A DNA stretch of 64,000 nucleotides from Pseudarthrobacter sp. (GCA_031178005.1 JAPSJV010000015.1:1-64000); one strand, 5' to 3'; positions 55,267 to 64,000 are shown, numbered from the stretch's first letter. Notes: generated by a model from the letters alone, not told the origin. Numbers and translations are program-made.

Positions 55267-55908
55267 CTACTGTTGCGCCGCCGTCGGGAGTTCCCCGGTC
55301 ATGTACCTCTGGATGGTGGGGGAGAGCAGCGCCACTACTTCCTCGGGGGAGAGCGAGGCCAGCGGTTCGAGCCGGACCACGTATCGCGCCATCATCAGCC
55401 CCACCATTTGGCTGGCTACGAGGTTTCCCCGCAGCGCCACCTCTTCCGGACTTCCCGGAACGCCGGACATTACCCGGGAGAGGACGGTACGGGTGACTGT
55501 TTGGCGCAGCAGGACCGTTCTGGTGCGGGAACCAATGGTGCCCCGGATGAAAGCGATGAGGCTGCGTTGGGCCGGGCTTTCCCACAATCGGACCACTGCG
55601 CGCACCACTGCCTCGGCGCGCATTCCTGGGTCCTGTTCTCCGACGCCGCGAAGCACTTCTGCGGGATCGGCCGGAAGGGCCACACACTGGGCGAAGAGCT
55701 CCTCCTTGCCCTTGAAGAAGTGATGAACCATAGCGGGGTCCAGGCCGGCTTCCCTGGCGATCTGCCGCAGGCTGGTGCCGTCGTAGCCGTGCTCGGCAAA
55801 GAGTCTGCCTGCCGCGGCGAGGATGGCATCGCGGGAATCCGCGCTTCCGGGATTTCGGTTCCGGCGTCCTCGGCGTGCTCCTCCGGCGATGGCATCCCGT
55901 TGCGTCAT
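55267..55908 (-). CDS. TetR-family regulator of the adjacent ABC exporter
   Basis: The product is 213 aa. Helix-turn-helix: DSRDAILAAAGRLFAEHG followed by YDGTSLRQIAREAG and MVHHFFKGK (about 24-70). A long Arg/Gly-rich N-terminus precedes it. The frame extends to 55989, but the ATG at 55908 overlaps the permease stop by 4 nt. It is the last gene of an ATPase-permease-TetR operon and the palindrome at 57478 is its likely operator. Confidence 0.9.
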   Translation of the reverse strand: MTQRDAIAGGARRGRRNRNPGSADSRDAILAAAGRLFAEHGYDGTSLRQIAREAGLDPAMVHHFFKGKEELFAQCVALPADPAEVLRGVGEQDPGMRAEAVVRAVVRLWESPAQRSLIAFIRGTIGSRTRTVLLRQTVTRTVLSRVMSGVPGSPEEVALRGNLVASQMVGLMMARYVVRLEPLASLSPEEVVALLSPTIQRYMTGELPTAAQQ

Positions 55909-56660
55909 GAGGTGCGCCGTCGAAGGGTCAGCGACGCCAGGACCAGCACCACCAGGACGATGGCGACCATGATTCCGGCGTCGTTCCACATAGTCCCGGT
56001 TGCCTCACTGTTCATGGCGATTTCCGTCAGGGCATCCACCGAGAATGTCAGCGGAAGAACGTTCGAAATTGATTCCAGGACCTCATTCATTTGATCGCGT
56101 GCAACAAACAAGCCGCAAAGGAGGATCTGGGGCACCACCACCACCGGCATAAACTGCACCGCCTGGAACTCCGTCCGTGCGAAGGCCGAACACAGCAGGC
56201 CCAGCGCAACACCCAGGACGGAATTGATGACAGCGATCATCACCACCAGGGCCGGGCTGCCTGCAATGTCGAGGTTGAAGATCCAGTAAGCGACGGCGGT
56301 GGCCACCAGGGACTGCAAGGTGGCCATGATGGAGAAGGCTAGTCCGTAACCAAACAGCAGGTCGGTTTTATGGATCGGAGTGGTCAACAGACGCTCCAGG
56401 GTGCCGGAGGTCCGTTCCCGCAGCATGGTGATGGACGTGACCAGGAACATCACCACAAACGGGAAAATCGCCAGCATCATCAGGCCCACACGGTCGAATG
56501 TGCGTGGTGCGCCGGGCGGCAGCACCTCGTTCTCGAAAAGGTAGTAGACGGCGGTCAGCAGCAAGGCGGGAACCGCCAGGATGAGGGCTATGCTGCGGTG
56601 GTCGTGGCGGAGCTGTTCCAGCACCCGGCGGGCGGTGGCCAGCATCATCTGGATGTTCAT
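55905..56660 (-). CDS. ABC-2-type exporter permease
   Basis: The product is 251 aa with six membrane segments. LRERTSGTLERLLTTPIHKTDLLFGYGLAF is the ABC-2 permease signature, and QFMPVVVVPQILLCGLFVARDQM follows in the second half. It pairs with the ATPase at 56657; both overlap by 4 nt. Drug or lipid export is typical for this family. Confidence 0.92.
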   Translation of the reverse strand: MNIQMMLATARRVLEQLRHDHRSIALILAVPALLLTAVYYLFENEVLPPGAPRTFDRVGLMMLAIFPFVVMFLVTSITMLRERTSGTLERLLTTPIHKTDLLFGYGLAFSIMATLQSLVATAVAYWIFNLDIAGSPALVVMIAVINSVLGVALGLLCSAFARTEFQAVQFMPVVVVPQILLCGLFVARDQMNEVLESISNVLPLTFSVDALTEIAMNSEATGTMWNDAGIMVAIVLVVLVLASLTLRRRTS

Positions 56661-57457
56661 GGCCGTACCTCACTTGTTTCAGCTCCGGAGCCGGCGCCGG
56701 TAAGGCCGGCGGCGAGGGAGGGCTTGAGGATGAGATTCAGGAAAGCCCGCTCCAGGTCCTGGCTGGAGCCCCGCCTGCTCAGCTCTGCGGGTGTCAGCTG
56801 CGCCAGCAGCCTGCCTTCGCGCAAAAGCAGCAGCGATGCGCAGTGGCTGGCCTCCTCCATCACGTGACTGGACACCAGAAGTGTAGTTCCGGCGTCGGCC
56901 ATCTTCCGGAAGCGTTCCCAAAGCTCAGCGCGCAGGACCGGGTCCAGGCCGACTGTCGGTTCGTCCAGGACCAGCAGATGCGGTTTGGCTACCAGTGCGC
57001 AGGCGAGGGAAACCCGGCTGAGCTGCCCTCCGGAAAGGTCGGCAGTTTTCTGCCGTGACTGTTTTTCCAGTCCGACGGCGGCAATCGCCTCTAGTGTGTC
57101 GTTACGGTTTTTGCGGTGCATGGCTCCGAAGTACCGGACGTTGGCCTCAACGCTCAGGTCCGGATAGACGCTGGGTGCCTGCGTGACGTAGCCGATGTGG
57201 TGGCGGAGGGAGGGGTGGCCTGCAGGCCTGCCAAGCACCTGTACAGAGCCGGCGTTGATCTTCTGCACCCCGACGATGGCGCGCATCAGGGTGGTCTTGC
57301 CGCTGCCTGAGGGCCCCAGAAGCCCCGTGATCCGGCCGGCCGGAATGCCGAAATTCAGGTCATCGAGGACCTGGTGACCGCCGCGGCTCACCGCGAGCTT
57401 CCGGACTTCCACCGCTTCGGATGAGGGTTTCGGCGGCAGGACTGTGGAGTGGGACAT
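56657..57457 (-). CDS. ABC exporter ATP-binding protein
   Basis: The product is 266 aa. Walker A GPSGSGKTT, the Q-loop in GYVTQAPSVYPDLSV, signature LSGGQLSRVS, Walker B LLVLDEPT and the H-loop in SSHVMEEA are all intact. ATG at 57457 has GGGAGG 5 nt upstream; the earlier in-frame starts at 57484-57487 lie in the operator palindrome. First gene of the TetR-controlled exporter operon. Confidence 0.94.
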   Translation of the reverse strand: MSHSTVLPPKPSSEAVEVRKLAVSRGGHQVLDDLNFGIPAGRITGLLGPSGSGKTTLMRAIVGVQKINAGSVQVLGRPAGHPSLRHHIGYVTQAPSVYPDLSVEANVRYFGAMHRKNRNDTLEAIAAVGLEKQSRQKTADLSGGQLSRVSLACALVAKPHLLVLDEPTVGLDPVLRAELWERFRKMADAGTTLLVSSHVMEEASHCASLLLLREGRLLAQLTPAELSRRGSSQDLERAFLNLILKPSLAAGLTGAGSGAETSEVRP

Positions 57458-57477
57458 TAGGCCTCCCTGCGGAGAAT

Positions 57478-57497
57478 AATTCATCACCTGATGAATT
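57478..57497. promoter_or_regulatory. Perfect palindrome at the ABC-TetR operon start
   Basis: AATTCATCA (57478-57486) and TGATGAATT (57489-57497) are perfect 9-bp arms with a 2-bp spacer. It lies just upstream of the exporter ATPase gene. This is a good TetR-type operator, and the operon's own TetR gene is the obvious ligand. Confidence 0.8.
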
Positions 57498-57549
57498 AAA
57501 AATAGGGCGCTTCAGGCAGTCCGTCAACGGATCCGGCCGATAATTTTCC

Positions 57550-57578
57550 TTGTGTTGGAGCCGCCCATCACATAGGTT
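57550..57578 (+). promoter_or_regulatory. Putative sigma-70-type promoter
   Basis: TTGTGT (57550-57555) and TAGGTT (57573-57578) are spaced by 17 bp. The -10 overlaps a short inverted repeat TAGGT/ACCTA (57573-57585). It would start a transcript near 57586 toward a short ORF and then proS. Confidence 0.45.
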
Positions 57579-57630
57579 CGACCTAGTCGTGCCGCTGGGG
57601 TCCGGTTGGTTTTGAGAGGAAGCATGCACC

Positions 57631-57714
57631 GTGCACAAAATCTGTGAATTGGGCAGCAACAAATTCTTCGCAGCCGCAGGTGTGCTGTTCGCCCTGGAGG
57701 GCAAGGCCACCTAG
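57631..57714 (+). CDS. Candidate 27-aa micropeptide
   Basis: From GTG, 27 residues beginning MHKICELGSNKFFAAAGVLF and ending EGKAT. GAGAGGA lies 10 nt upstream. A 7-aa ORF from ATG at 57624 overlaps it and shares the same ribosome site (3 nt away). Promoter-like elements precede it and a strong hairpin follows, but no homology or composition test is available. It may be a leader ORF or not be translated. Confidence 0.3.
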   Translation: MHKICELGSNKFFAAAGVLFALEGKAT

Positions 57715-57753
57715 ATCCCTGGGCAGATGGCGCGCGCGGCCCTAGGGTCGCCC

Positions 57754-57820
57754 GGCCACGCCGTCGCCGGATGACCAGCCGCTTGCGGCCAGGGGCTTCC
57801 GGCGTCGACGTGGCCTTTCT
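57754..57820 (+). terminator. Strong hairpin before proS
   Basis: Arms 57754-57770 and 57799-57815 pair at 15 of 17 positions (GGCCACG...CCGG with CCGGCG...GTGGCC), with an inner smaller hairpin and TTTCT after. Could be a terminator of the small unit or an attenuator of proS. Apart from this, the candidate promoter and the short ORF, the stretch 57498-57966 holds nothing recognised. Confidence 0.55.
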
Positions 57821-57966
57821 GTGTCCGACCGGGCTGCAACGATGGATCGGCGGGCAACCGCCGGCGCCAGGAGGCGGCTGCCAGCCCGCTTGCCGGTAGA
57901 TTAGTACCCAGAAAGAAACGCCGGCGCTGCCTCACGGCAGCATTCCCCAGAAATGGATATCCACCC

Positions 57967-59778
57967 GTGGTCACAAGACTGTCCCACCTTTTCCTGCGCA
58001 CATTGCGTGAAGATCCCGTTGATGCAGAGGTGGCCAGCCACAGGCTCCTGGTCCGCGCCGGGTACATCCGACGGGCAGCACCCGGGATCTACACCTGGCT
58101 GCCGCTGGGGCTGAGCGTACTCCGCAAGGTTGAGCAGATTATCCGCGAGGAAATGAACGCAATTGGTGCCCAGGAAGTGCACTTTCCGGCACTGCTGCCC
58201 CGCGAGCCTTACGAGGCCACCAACCGCTGGACCGAATACGGCGAAGGCCTGTTCCGCCTCCAGGACCGCAAGGGCGCCGACTACCTGCTGGCCCCCACGC
58301 ACGAGGAAATGTTCACTCTCCTGGTCAAGGACCTGTACTCGTCCTACAAGGACCTGCCGCTGAGCCTCTACCAGATCCAGAACAAGTACCGTGACGAAGC
58401 ACGTCCCCGCGCGGGCCTGCTGCGCGGCCGGGAATTCATCATGAAGGACTCCTACTCTTTCGACGTCGATGACGCCGGCCTGGACGCCAGCTACGTCGCC
58501 CACCGCGCCGCGTATGTGAAGATCTTCGCCCGGCTCGGCTTGGAAGTTGTCCCCGTAGCAGCAACTGCCGGCGCCATGGGTGGATCCAAGAGCGAGGAAT
58601 TCCTGCACCCCACCGAGATTGGTGAGGACACGTTCGTCCGCTCCGCCGGCGGGTACGCAGCAAACGTCGAGGCGGTCACCACGGTGGTGCCCGACGACAT
58701 CGACTTCACGGATTTCCCGGCCGCGCAGGTCCTGGACACCCCGGGCACTCCCACCATCGATACCCTCGTCACCGCTGCCAACCAGCTGGCCCCCCGCAAC
58801 GAGGCCGACGGGGGTGCCTGGACTGCGGCGGATACCCTCAAGAACGTGGTCCTGGCCGTTACGCTGCCCACCGGGGAGCGCCAGATCGTCGTGATCGGCC
58901 TTCCCGGGGACCGTGCCGTGGACCTCAAACGGGTGGAAGCCAACATTGGTTCATTCCTGCCCATCGCTGGCGAGATTGGCCTGGAGGCCGCAGGAGAAGA
59001 GGACCTCAAGAAGAATCCGCTGATTGTCAAGGGCTACCTTGGCCCCGGACTGACGCCGGAGGAACCGCTGCTGGGACTGGAAAGCGCCAGCAAGCTGCTC
59101 TATCTGGTGGATCCGCGGGTTGTGTCCGGAACCCGCTGGGTAACGGGCGCGAATGTGGACGGCAAGCACGTCTTCGGCCTGGTGGCCGGCCGCGACTTTA
59201 CGTGGGATGGCGTCATCGAATGCACCGATGTGCGCGCCGGCGATCCAGCACCTGATGGTTCCGGTCCCCTGGAGATCGCCCGCGGCATCGAAATGGGCCA
59301 CGTTTTCCAGCTTGGCCGTAAGTATGCCGAAGCCTTGGAACTGAAGGTCCTGGATCAGAACGGCAAGCAGGTTGTGGTCACCATGGGCTCCTACGGCGTT
59401 GGCGTGACCCGCGCCGTGGCTGCGTTGGCTGAGGCCAATCATGATGACCGCGGCTTGGTGTGGCCACGCCAGGTAGCTCCTGCCGACGTACACGTCGTCG
59501 CTGTCGGCCGTGGCGACGACATCTTCGCGGCCGCGGAGAAGCTGTCCTCCGAGCTGCATGCAGCCGGACTGGACGTCATCTTCGATGACCGGCCGAAGGT
59601 TTCTCCGGGCGTGAAGTTCGGCGATGCCGAGCTGGTGGGCGTACCCACCATCCTGGCAGTGGGCCGCGGCCTGGCCGACGGCGTCGTCGAAATCAAGGAC
59701 CGCCGCACCGGCGAGGCTGAGAACATCGCCGTTGACCAAGCAGTCGACTACGTCCTGGCTGCCGTCCGCGGACGGTGA
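57967..59778 (+). CDS. proS: Prolyl-tRNA synthetase (bacterial type with insertion domain)
   Basis: The product is 603 aa, typical of the long bacterial ProRS. Class II motifs: [47 protein letters not shown] (motif 2) and [19 protein letters not shown] (motif 3). An insertion of about 170 aa at about 225-395 corresponds to the YbaK-like editing domain that clears Ala-tRNA-Pro. The anticodon domain is at the C-terminus. GTG start. It overlaps the TSUP gene by 4 nt. Confidence 0.96.
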   Translation: MVTRLSHLFLRTLREDPVDAEVASHRLLVRAGYIRRAAPGIYTWLPLGLSVLRKVEQIIREEMNAIGAQEVHFPALLPREPYEATNRWTEYGEGLFRLQDRKGADYLLAPTHEEMFTLLVKDLYSSYKDLPLSLYQIQNKYRDEARPRAGLLRGREFIMKDSYSFDVDDAGLDASYVAHRAAYVKIFARLGLEVVPVAATAGAMGGSKSEEFLHPTEIGEDTFVRSAGGYAANVEAVTTVVPDDIDFTDFPAAQVLDTPGTPTIDTLVTAANQLAPRNEADGGAWTAADTLKNVVLAVTLPTGERQIVVIGLPGDRAVDLKRVEANIGSFLPIAGEIGLEAAGEEDLKKNPLIVKGYLGPGLTPEEPLLGLESASKLLYLVDPRVVSGTRWVTGANVDGKHVFGLVAGRDFTWDGVIECTDVRAGDPAPDGSGPLEIARGIEMGHVFQLGRKYAEALELKVLDQNGKQVVVTMGSYGVGVTRAVAALAEANHDDRGLVWPRQVAPADVHVVAVGRGDDIFAAAEKLSSELHAAGLDVIFDDRPKVSPGVKFGDAELVGVPTILAVGRGLADGVVEIKDRRTGEAENIAVDQAVDYVLAAVRGR

Positions 59779-60569
59779 TTTCCGGGTTTGAAGCGATTGA
59801 GCCGGCCACCCTTCTCCTGATTGTGGTGGCCGGCCTCGCGGCGGGCTGGATCGACGCCGTGGTGGGCGGGGGAGGCCTGCTCCAGTTGCCGGCACTCCTT
59901 CTGGTACCGGGGATCACGCCGGTCCAGGCGCTGGCAACCAACAAAATGGGATCGATCTTCGGTACCACCACCAGTGCCGTGACGTACTACGGCCGGGTGA
60001 AACCGGATCTGTGGACAGCAGCGCCGATGGCGGTGATCGCGCTGGCGGGCAGCTTCGGCGGTGCCATCCTGGCTACACAACTTCCATCCAGCGTCTTTAA
60101 GCCGATCATTGTGGTGGCACTGGTTGTGGTGGCCGTCTTTACTGCACTGAAGCCCGACGTCGGCGGCATTACGCTGCTGCGGCACAACGGCAAGCGGCAC
60201 TACGTTGTTGCCTGCCTGATCGGTGGTGCCATCGGTTTCTACGATGGGCTGATCGGCCCGGGTACAGGATCCTTCCTGGTCATCGCGCTGGTATCCGCCA
60301 TGGGCTATGCCTTCCTGGAGGCCAGTGCCAAGGCAAAAATCGTAAACATGGCCACGAACGCGGGGGCACTGCTGTTTTTCCTGCCCCATGGCTCGCTGCT
60401 GTGGGGGGTGGGACTGCTGCTGGGCGCTGCCAACATGGTGGGCGGTTACCTCGGGGCCCGTGCCGCGGTGAAACAGGGGAGTCGTTTCATCCGGCTGGTA
60501 TTCCTTGTGGTGGTGGCAGCCCTCATCCTGAAGCTGGGCTATGACGTGTGGGCGGAAAATTTCACCTGA
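59775..60569 (+). CDS. TSUP-family (TauE/SafE) transporter
   Basis: The product is 264 aa with about eight membrane segments in two TauE halves; [21 protein letters not shown] and [20 protein letters not shown] (each a G-G-x-x(n)-P motif) are equivalent loops. TSUP proteins move sulfite, sulfonates or organic anions. The GTG start overlaps the proS stop. Confidence 0.88.
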   Translation: MISGFEAIEPATLLLIVVAGLAAGWIDAVVGGGGLLQLPALLLVPGITPVQALATNKMGSIFGTTTSAVTYYGRVKPDLWTAAPMAVIALAGSFGGAILATQLPSSVFKPIIVVALVVVAVFTALKPDVGGITLLRHNGKRHYVVACLIGGAIGFYDGLIGPGTGSFLVIALVSAMGYAFLEASAKAKIVNMATNAGALLFFLPHGSLLWGVGLLLGAANMVGGYLGARAAVKQGSRFIRLVFLVVVAALILKLGYDVWAENFT

Positions 60570-60582
60570 GGGTGCTGTGACA

Positions 60583-60632
60583 GCGGCTGGTCCCGGCATT
60601 GACGATGCCGGGACCAGCCGCCGTCGTTTTTG
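60583..60632 (+). terminator. Terminator after the TSUP gene
   Basis: A 17-bp perfect stem GCGGCTGGTCCCGGCAT (60583-60599) with its complement at 60605-60621, then CGTCG and TTTTT. Lies between the TSUP gene and the convergent surface-protein gene. Confidence 0.93.
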
Positions 60633-60652
60633 AACCGTTGCCGGCTCAGCCC

Positions 60653-62017
60653 CTACTGCGGGATATTCACATTTGCCGGGTGGCCTCCGTAACTCTTGTC
60701 GTCGTAGGCTGCGCCACCGAGGCTGCACAACTGTTCCGACGTGAGTCCGGCCGGAGCCGCGTCGATCGACGTCTTGTCGACGCCGTCAACCGTCACCGTG
60801 CTCGGGTACAGGGAGTTGTTGGATTCCTGGCACACCAGGACAATCACCTTGAAATCACGCGGGTCAACGAAGGTCAGCGTGACGGTGCCGCCGGCTCCGA
60901 CTACGGCCGTTTGCGGGGCCGCCGTGTCATAGCCTGGCGGGGTGGTTGTTTCCACAACCCAGTAGTTGCCGGAGGCGATGTCCACGAACGAGCACTTTCC
61001 GTCGGCCGCTGTGGTGCAGGTAGTACCTGTAGTGGTGTCCTCTGCGCCGGGAGCAGTTCCCAGCGGGGCCACATCGTTGAAGAGTGTAAAGACGGCGCCG
61101 GCCAACGCACCTGCCGGCAGGTTGTCGTCGTTCTTGACGACGTCGATCCTGCCGCACTTGTTAAAGTTCAGCGGTTGCGGGGCGATGAAGTCCTTCACGG
61201 CCGCAGTGAACGAGTCGGAGGAGCGGCTCTTCAAGTAGGCCGTACTGAAGCCGCGGCAGGTGCCTGGCGGGATGATGTTGGCATCTGTCAGGTTAATGGC
61301 TGCCTCGCCAAAGGTACGGACGCTGAGATTGCGCGGAGCGCCTGGCTGGATCGGGTCCACCACCGGCACGGTGTTGATTGATCCTTCGAAGTTGCCGGTC
61401 AGTGGCAGGACCTTGCTCCAACACGGCACGCTGTTGGAGGCTTCGCAGACGTTCCTTCCGTTGCCCGCCGTCATCCAGGTGTGATAGCCCAGAACGGGCG
61501 TTGTACCGCCTTGGGACAGGTCGTACTTGATCAGGACGTCACCGGCGGTGCGGACCGGCGTGACGCCGTTGGCGGACAGTACCGTCGAGGTATTGAACTC
61601 GAAGTCCATGTTCGTGGTACCACTGGGTTCCTGGACCCGCTCCCACGCCAGGTAGGCGTAGTCCTTTCCGTTGGTTTCGGTTACGAGCTTGGTGTAGAAC
61701 CGTGTCAGATCGCTCTTGTTATTGGGGATGGAGCCATCGATGACCGACGGGACGGCGGTGTCTTCTTTGGTGCCGTTGCCGAACGAGTCGTCGGTTTGGC
61801 CGGTGGGCAGGTCTATTCCGCAGCCCGTCCGGGGTACAGATACACAATCGATGCCCACATTAACCCAGTCTTTGGGTTCGTCATTGAGGACAAGGTTTCC
61901 ATCGGCGGCGTCGAAGGGACTTCCGGCAAGGTTGGCTTGCGCGGCTGTAGTTCCGGAAAGTACCAACACCAGACAGGCGAGTGTTGTGCCCAAAAGGGCA
62001 GGGGTTTTCTTATGCAT
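60653..62017 (-). CDS. Secreted protein with SpaA-like prealbumin-fold domain
   Basis: The product is 454 aa with a signal peptide ending near TTAAQA (residues about 1-28). The central part is beta-rich. A SpaA-like domain (about 290-385) has NKCGRIDVVKNDDNLPAGALAGAVFTLF and SGNYWVVETTTPPGYDTAA, as in pilus/adhesin Prealbumin-like folds. There is no LPXTG motif, membrane anchor or repeat domain at the C-terminus, so it is probably released or held by other means. GGAAGCAAG precedes the ATG. Confidence 0.8.
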   Translation of the reverse strand: MHKKTPALLGTTLACLVLVLSGTTAAQANLAGSPFDAADGNLVLNDEPKDWVNVGIDCVSVPRTGCGIDLPTGQTDDSFGNGTKEDTAVPSVIDGSIPNNKSDLTRFYTKLVTETNGKDYAYLAWERVQEPSGTTNMDFEFNTSTVLSANGVTPVRTAGDVLIKYDLSQGGTTPVLGYHTWMTAGNGRNVCEASNSVPCWSKVLPLTGNFEGSINTVPVVDPIQPGAPRNLSVRTFGEAAINLTDANIIPPGTCRGFSTAYLKSRSSDSFTAAVKDFIAPQPLNFNKCGRIDVVKNDDNLPAGALAGAVFTLFNDVAPLGTAPGAEDTTTGTTCTTAADGKCSFVDIASGNYWVVETTTPPGYDTAAPQTAVVGAGGTVTLTFVDPRDFKVIVLVCQESNNSLYPSTVTVDGVDKTSIDAAPAGLTSEQLCSLGGAAYDDKSYGGHPANVNIPQ

Positions 62018-62383
62018 GGGATTACTTGCTTCCAGTCATCGAACCGTGTCGGCGCGCAGCAGGAATCGGAGCCGCGGACCGTGAAATGCCCAGCACGTTC
62101 CAGGAAGTGGTTGGCCACAGCGGACAAGCAGCAGCCGGTGGCTCGGGCCGCGCGGCAATGGACCGACGGCGGGAGTGCAGAGTTCACCGCGGCATCGGCG
62201 CTGTAGGACAACCCGGGTGGTGGATGGTTTGGGAGGGCGATCGAAGGTGTTATGCCTTCTCATGAGGAACAGGCGTCCTTGCCTGGCCCGGACTTCCGGT
62301 TGAAGGACCGGATTCGTTGTCGCTTCCCAGCGGGTTGATTCTAAGGCCGGGAGCAGCCCCAGGCAATGGCTGCCGAAAAAGAA
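62018..62383. other. 366-bp stretch without a recognised gene
   Basis: Between the divergent-looking surface-protein gene and the APH-like gene on the same strand. Checked for ORFs, tRNA shape and inverted repeats on both strands; only a weak 28-codon ORF on the plus strand at about 62251 was seen, with no good ribosome site. It should hold the promoter of the surface-protein gene. Confidence 0.5.
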
Positions 62384-63400
62384 TCAGCCGAAGGACTGTT
62401 CCTGCCCGGGCTCGGGCAGCGCGTGCGGATCAGGCAGCCCTTCCAGGGTTCGTCCGGCGAGTGTGCTGGCAACCCATAGGGACCGGAGCATATCCCCCTG
62501 GTGATGTGGGCTGGTGGCATAACCGAGAGCGTTGTCCACCTCCCGGGCGATGCTCCACTGCCGGGCCACTCCGGCATTGAGGCCCGCCGCAGCACTGAAG
62601 TCCCGGCAGCGCTGACGCAATCCTGCTCCGGGATCGGACCGGGGCAGGTCGGCCAGCCTGTTCCACAACAACGGGGCTACCGCAAATTCGGCCTCGCCGA
62701 TCATAGGCTGCGGATCGATGGCGGCATAGCCACTGCCGTCGAGGCGCGCGAGGATGTTGAGGTAGTGGAAGTCGGTGTTGACCAGGACATCGTAAGCTGA
62801 CCTGCGGCCTACGGCGCCCCGCGTCTGGCAAACCTCCAACGCGGCTTCCAACAGCCACCGCGGGAATGGGCGGCCCAGGCGTTCCCATTCCGCCGGCATC
62901 TCGTCGCTCCATTGTTCGGCGCGGGCGGCAATATGATCCAGCTCCCGCCATTGCGGCCGTTCGTCTGGAACCAGGCTCAGCTGGCGCACCAGGGCGCCCC
63001 ACACCGGGACCGCTGCATCCATGGGCACAGTCTGCAACGACTGGCCAGCGTCCAGGCGTTCGAGCAGCATGGAGCAACTTCCGGCGTCGGATTCCAGGAG
63101 CCGCACGGCGCCCTGCCCATTCCACAACGCCAGGGCATGGCGTTCAACGCGGGCCTCGTCATGAGGAAAGGCGATCTTGAGGGCCGCCGGAACGCCGTTG
63201 GCCATCAACACCGGCAGCACAAGGCCACCGTGGCCATTCCAGGGGAACTGCCCGGGCATCAGATCCACGGTCAGATGCCATTGCTCCAGCCGGTCATTGA
63301 GCAGGCCTGGCAGGGCGGCCAGCCACTCGCGTCCTTCGCGATTACGGCTGTACCGGGCTGTCAGGTCTGGAGGCGTCGGCACTCCTGCAGGCTGGCTCAT
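62384..63400 (-). CDS. Aminoglycoside phosphotransferase-like kinase (APH(6)/hydroxyurea type)
   Basis: The product is 338 aa. The kinase-like signatures are the Brenner-type loop LVNTDFHYLNIL with the catalytic Asp, and AIDPQPMIGEAEF for the metal Asp. The N-terminal lobe has PAALKIAFP and ALALWNGQGAVRLLESD as in APH(6). It may inactivate streptomycin-type or related compounds; a metabolic role is also possible. ATG at 63400. It is 28 bp downstream of the VIT1/CCC1-like gene. Confidence 0.82.
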   Translation of the reverse strand: MSQPAGVPTPPDLTARYSRNREGREWLAALPGLLNDRLEQWHLTVDLMPGQFPWNGHGGLVLPVLMANGVPAALKIAFPHDEARVERHALALWNGQGAVRLLESDAGSCSMLLERLDAGQSLQTVPMDAAVPVWGALVRQLSLVPDERPQWRELDHIAARAEQWSDEMPAEWERLGRPFPRWLLEAALEVCQTRGAVGRRSAYDVLVNTDFHYLNILARLDGSGYAAIDPQPMIGEAEFAVAPLLWNRLADLPRSDPGAGLRQRCRDFSAAAGLNAGVARQWSIAREVDNALGYATSPHHQGDMLRSLWVASTLAGRTLEGLPDPHALPEPGQEQSFG

Positions 63401-63427
63401 CGGTCCCAGCGTAGTGGACTGCGGGCA

Positions 63428-64000
63428 TCAGACCACGCCGGCAGAGCCGAGCAGATTCCCGACGGCGAACGTGGCCGCCAGTGCCAGCGCGCCACCGCAC
63501 ACCACCCGGACGGCAGCGCGTGTTTTTGATCCACCACCGATCCATGCGCCGACGGTGCCGGTCAGGGCCAATGCCACCAGCACGGCCGCAAACGTCAAGG
63601 GAACCCGGATATTCGCGGGCGGCAACAGGATGGCCAGCATCGGCAGAACGGCTCCCACTGTGAATGCAACGGCAGAGGCAAACGCAGCATGCCACGGGCT
63701 GACAATGTCGGATTCGTCAATGTTCAGTTCCGCGTCGAGGTGAGCGGCCAAGGCGTCGTGCGCCGTCAATTCCCTGGCTACCTGGTAAGCAGTCTCGGTG
63801 CTCAGCCCGCGGTCGCGGTACAGCCCGGCAAGCTCGGCCAGTTCCTGCTCGGGGTCTTCGGCCAACTCCCTGCGTTCCTTGTCGATCAGCGCTTTCTGGC
63901 TGTCACTTTGGCTGCTGACGGAAACGTATTCGCCCAATGCCATGGAAATGGCGCCGCCCACCAGGCCGGCGGCGCCGGCGGCCAGGATGGCCCCGGTGTT
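63428..64000 (-). CDS. VIT1/CCC1-family metal transporter, 5' end beyond the window
   Basis: Partial gene, truncated at the right edge; at least 190 aa are present. AGAAGLVGGAISMALGEYVSVSSQSDSQK is the VIT1/CCC1 hallmark in the first membrane segments, and an acidic helical loop with DKERRELAEDPEQELAELAGLYRDRGLS is the metal-binding domain of this family. Three membrane segments follow. Likely iron/manganese transport, inferred from family. An in-frame ATG at 63961 is not the true start. Confidence 0.88.
   Translation of the reverse strand, partial: NTGAILAAGAAGLVGGAISMALGEYVSVSSQSDSQKALIDKERRELAEDPEQELAELAGLYRDRGLSTETAYQVARELTAHDALAAHLDAELNIDESDIVSPWHAAFASAVAFTVGAVLPMLAILLPPANIRVPLTFAAVLVALALTGTVGAWIGGGSKTRAAVRVVCGGALALAATFAVGNLLGSAGVV

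Noticed and set aside
57715-57966. A T-box leader for proS.
   Set aside because: No T-box sequence or specifier structure was found; the hairpin at 57754 does not have the T-box form.
57711-58067. A 118-aa minus-strand frame before proS.
   Set aside because: It overlaps the proS start in antisense, is Arg/Pro-rich and has no ribosome site.
62251-62340. A 28-codon plus-strand ORF in the gap before the APH-like gene.
   Set aside because: Ribosome site is weak, composition is not distinctive, and there is no promoter or terminator pair.

Overview
The window is a gene-dense, high-GC stretch of an actinobacterial chromosome. The best guess is Micrococcales, Arthrobacter/Pseudarthrobacter-like; this rests on familiarity with such genomes and cannot be proved here. 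Supporting signs are two SAM-IV-type riboswitches (an actinobacterial class), frequent GTG starts, the rpsB-tsf-pyrH-frr-cdsA and dxr-rseP-ispG-proS orders, and a branched-chain amino-acid catabolic island with the same gene content as M. tuberculosis Rv2495c-Rv2506. No phage, insertion sequence or CRISPR array was found. The window ends inside a gene at its right edge.

Layout. 0-7 kb: a VOC protein, metY and metX each behind its own SAM-IV riboswitch, then hydrolases and a small transporter. 7-16 kb: glyS, GNAT, YibE/F, dusB, dgt, dnaG and two tandem tRNA-Asn genes. 16-21 kb: small membrane proteins, a CDP-alcohol phosphatidyltransferase, an EamA transporter, a GT4 glycosyltransferase and a CAU tRNA. 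21-28 kb: an acyl-CoA dehydrogenase behind a perfect palindrome, an M23 peptidase, then rpsB-tsf-pyrH-frr-cdsA and a DivIVA-like gene. 28-35 kb: two divergent sodium/solute symporter operons, one carrying a LytS/LytTR two-component system, with a CRP-like site between them. 35.7-48.9 kb: an Lrp regulator with bkdABC, then a TetR regulator with accD1-accA1-fadE19-scoA-scoB-maoC-citE. 49-55 kb: dxr, rseP, a satD/membrane pair, a YciI protein, ispG and GNAT. 55-57.5 kb: a self-contained TetR-ABC exporter operon. 57.5-64 kb: a possible small transcription unit, proS, a TSUP transporter, a secreted SpaA-like protein, an APH-like kinase and a partial VIT1/CCC1 protein.

How the parts connect. MetX makes O-acetylhomoserine and MetY sulfhydrylates it, both probably under SAM feedback. 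BkdABC with the acc/fadE/sco/maoC/citE operon can take leucine from keto acid to acetyl-CoA and acetoacetyl-CoA. A 16-bp motif, GTTA-N8-TAAC with a further conserved T and A, occurs twice in front of accD1 and once, inside a perfect palindrome, in front of the acyl-CoA dehydrogenase 20 kb away. This suggests one TetR regulon. CRP/GlxR-like sites lie in front of bkdA and the symporter operons, as expected for carbon-source control.

Most interesting for follow-up: the shared TetR-type operator; the satD pair, whose SatD protein looks like a nucleotidyl-cyclase-type fold fused to a helix-turn-helix; the two-component system between paired symporters; a small promoter-ORF-hairpin unit before proS; and a 64-bp nested perfect palindrome after bkdC.
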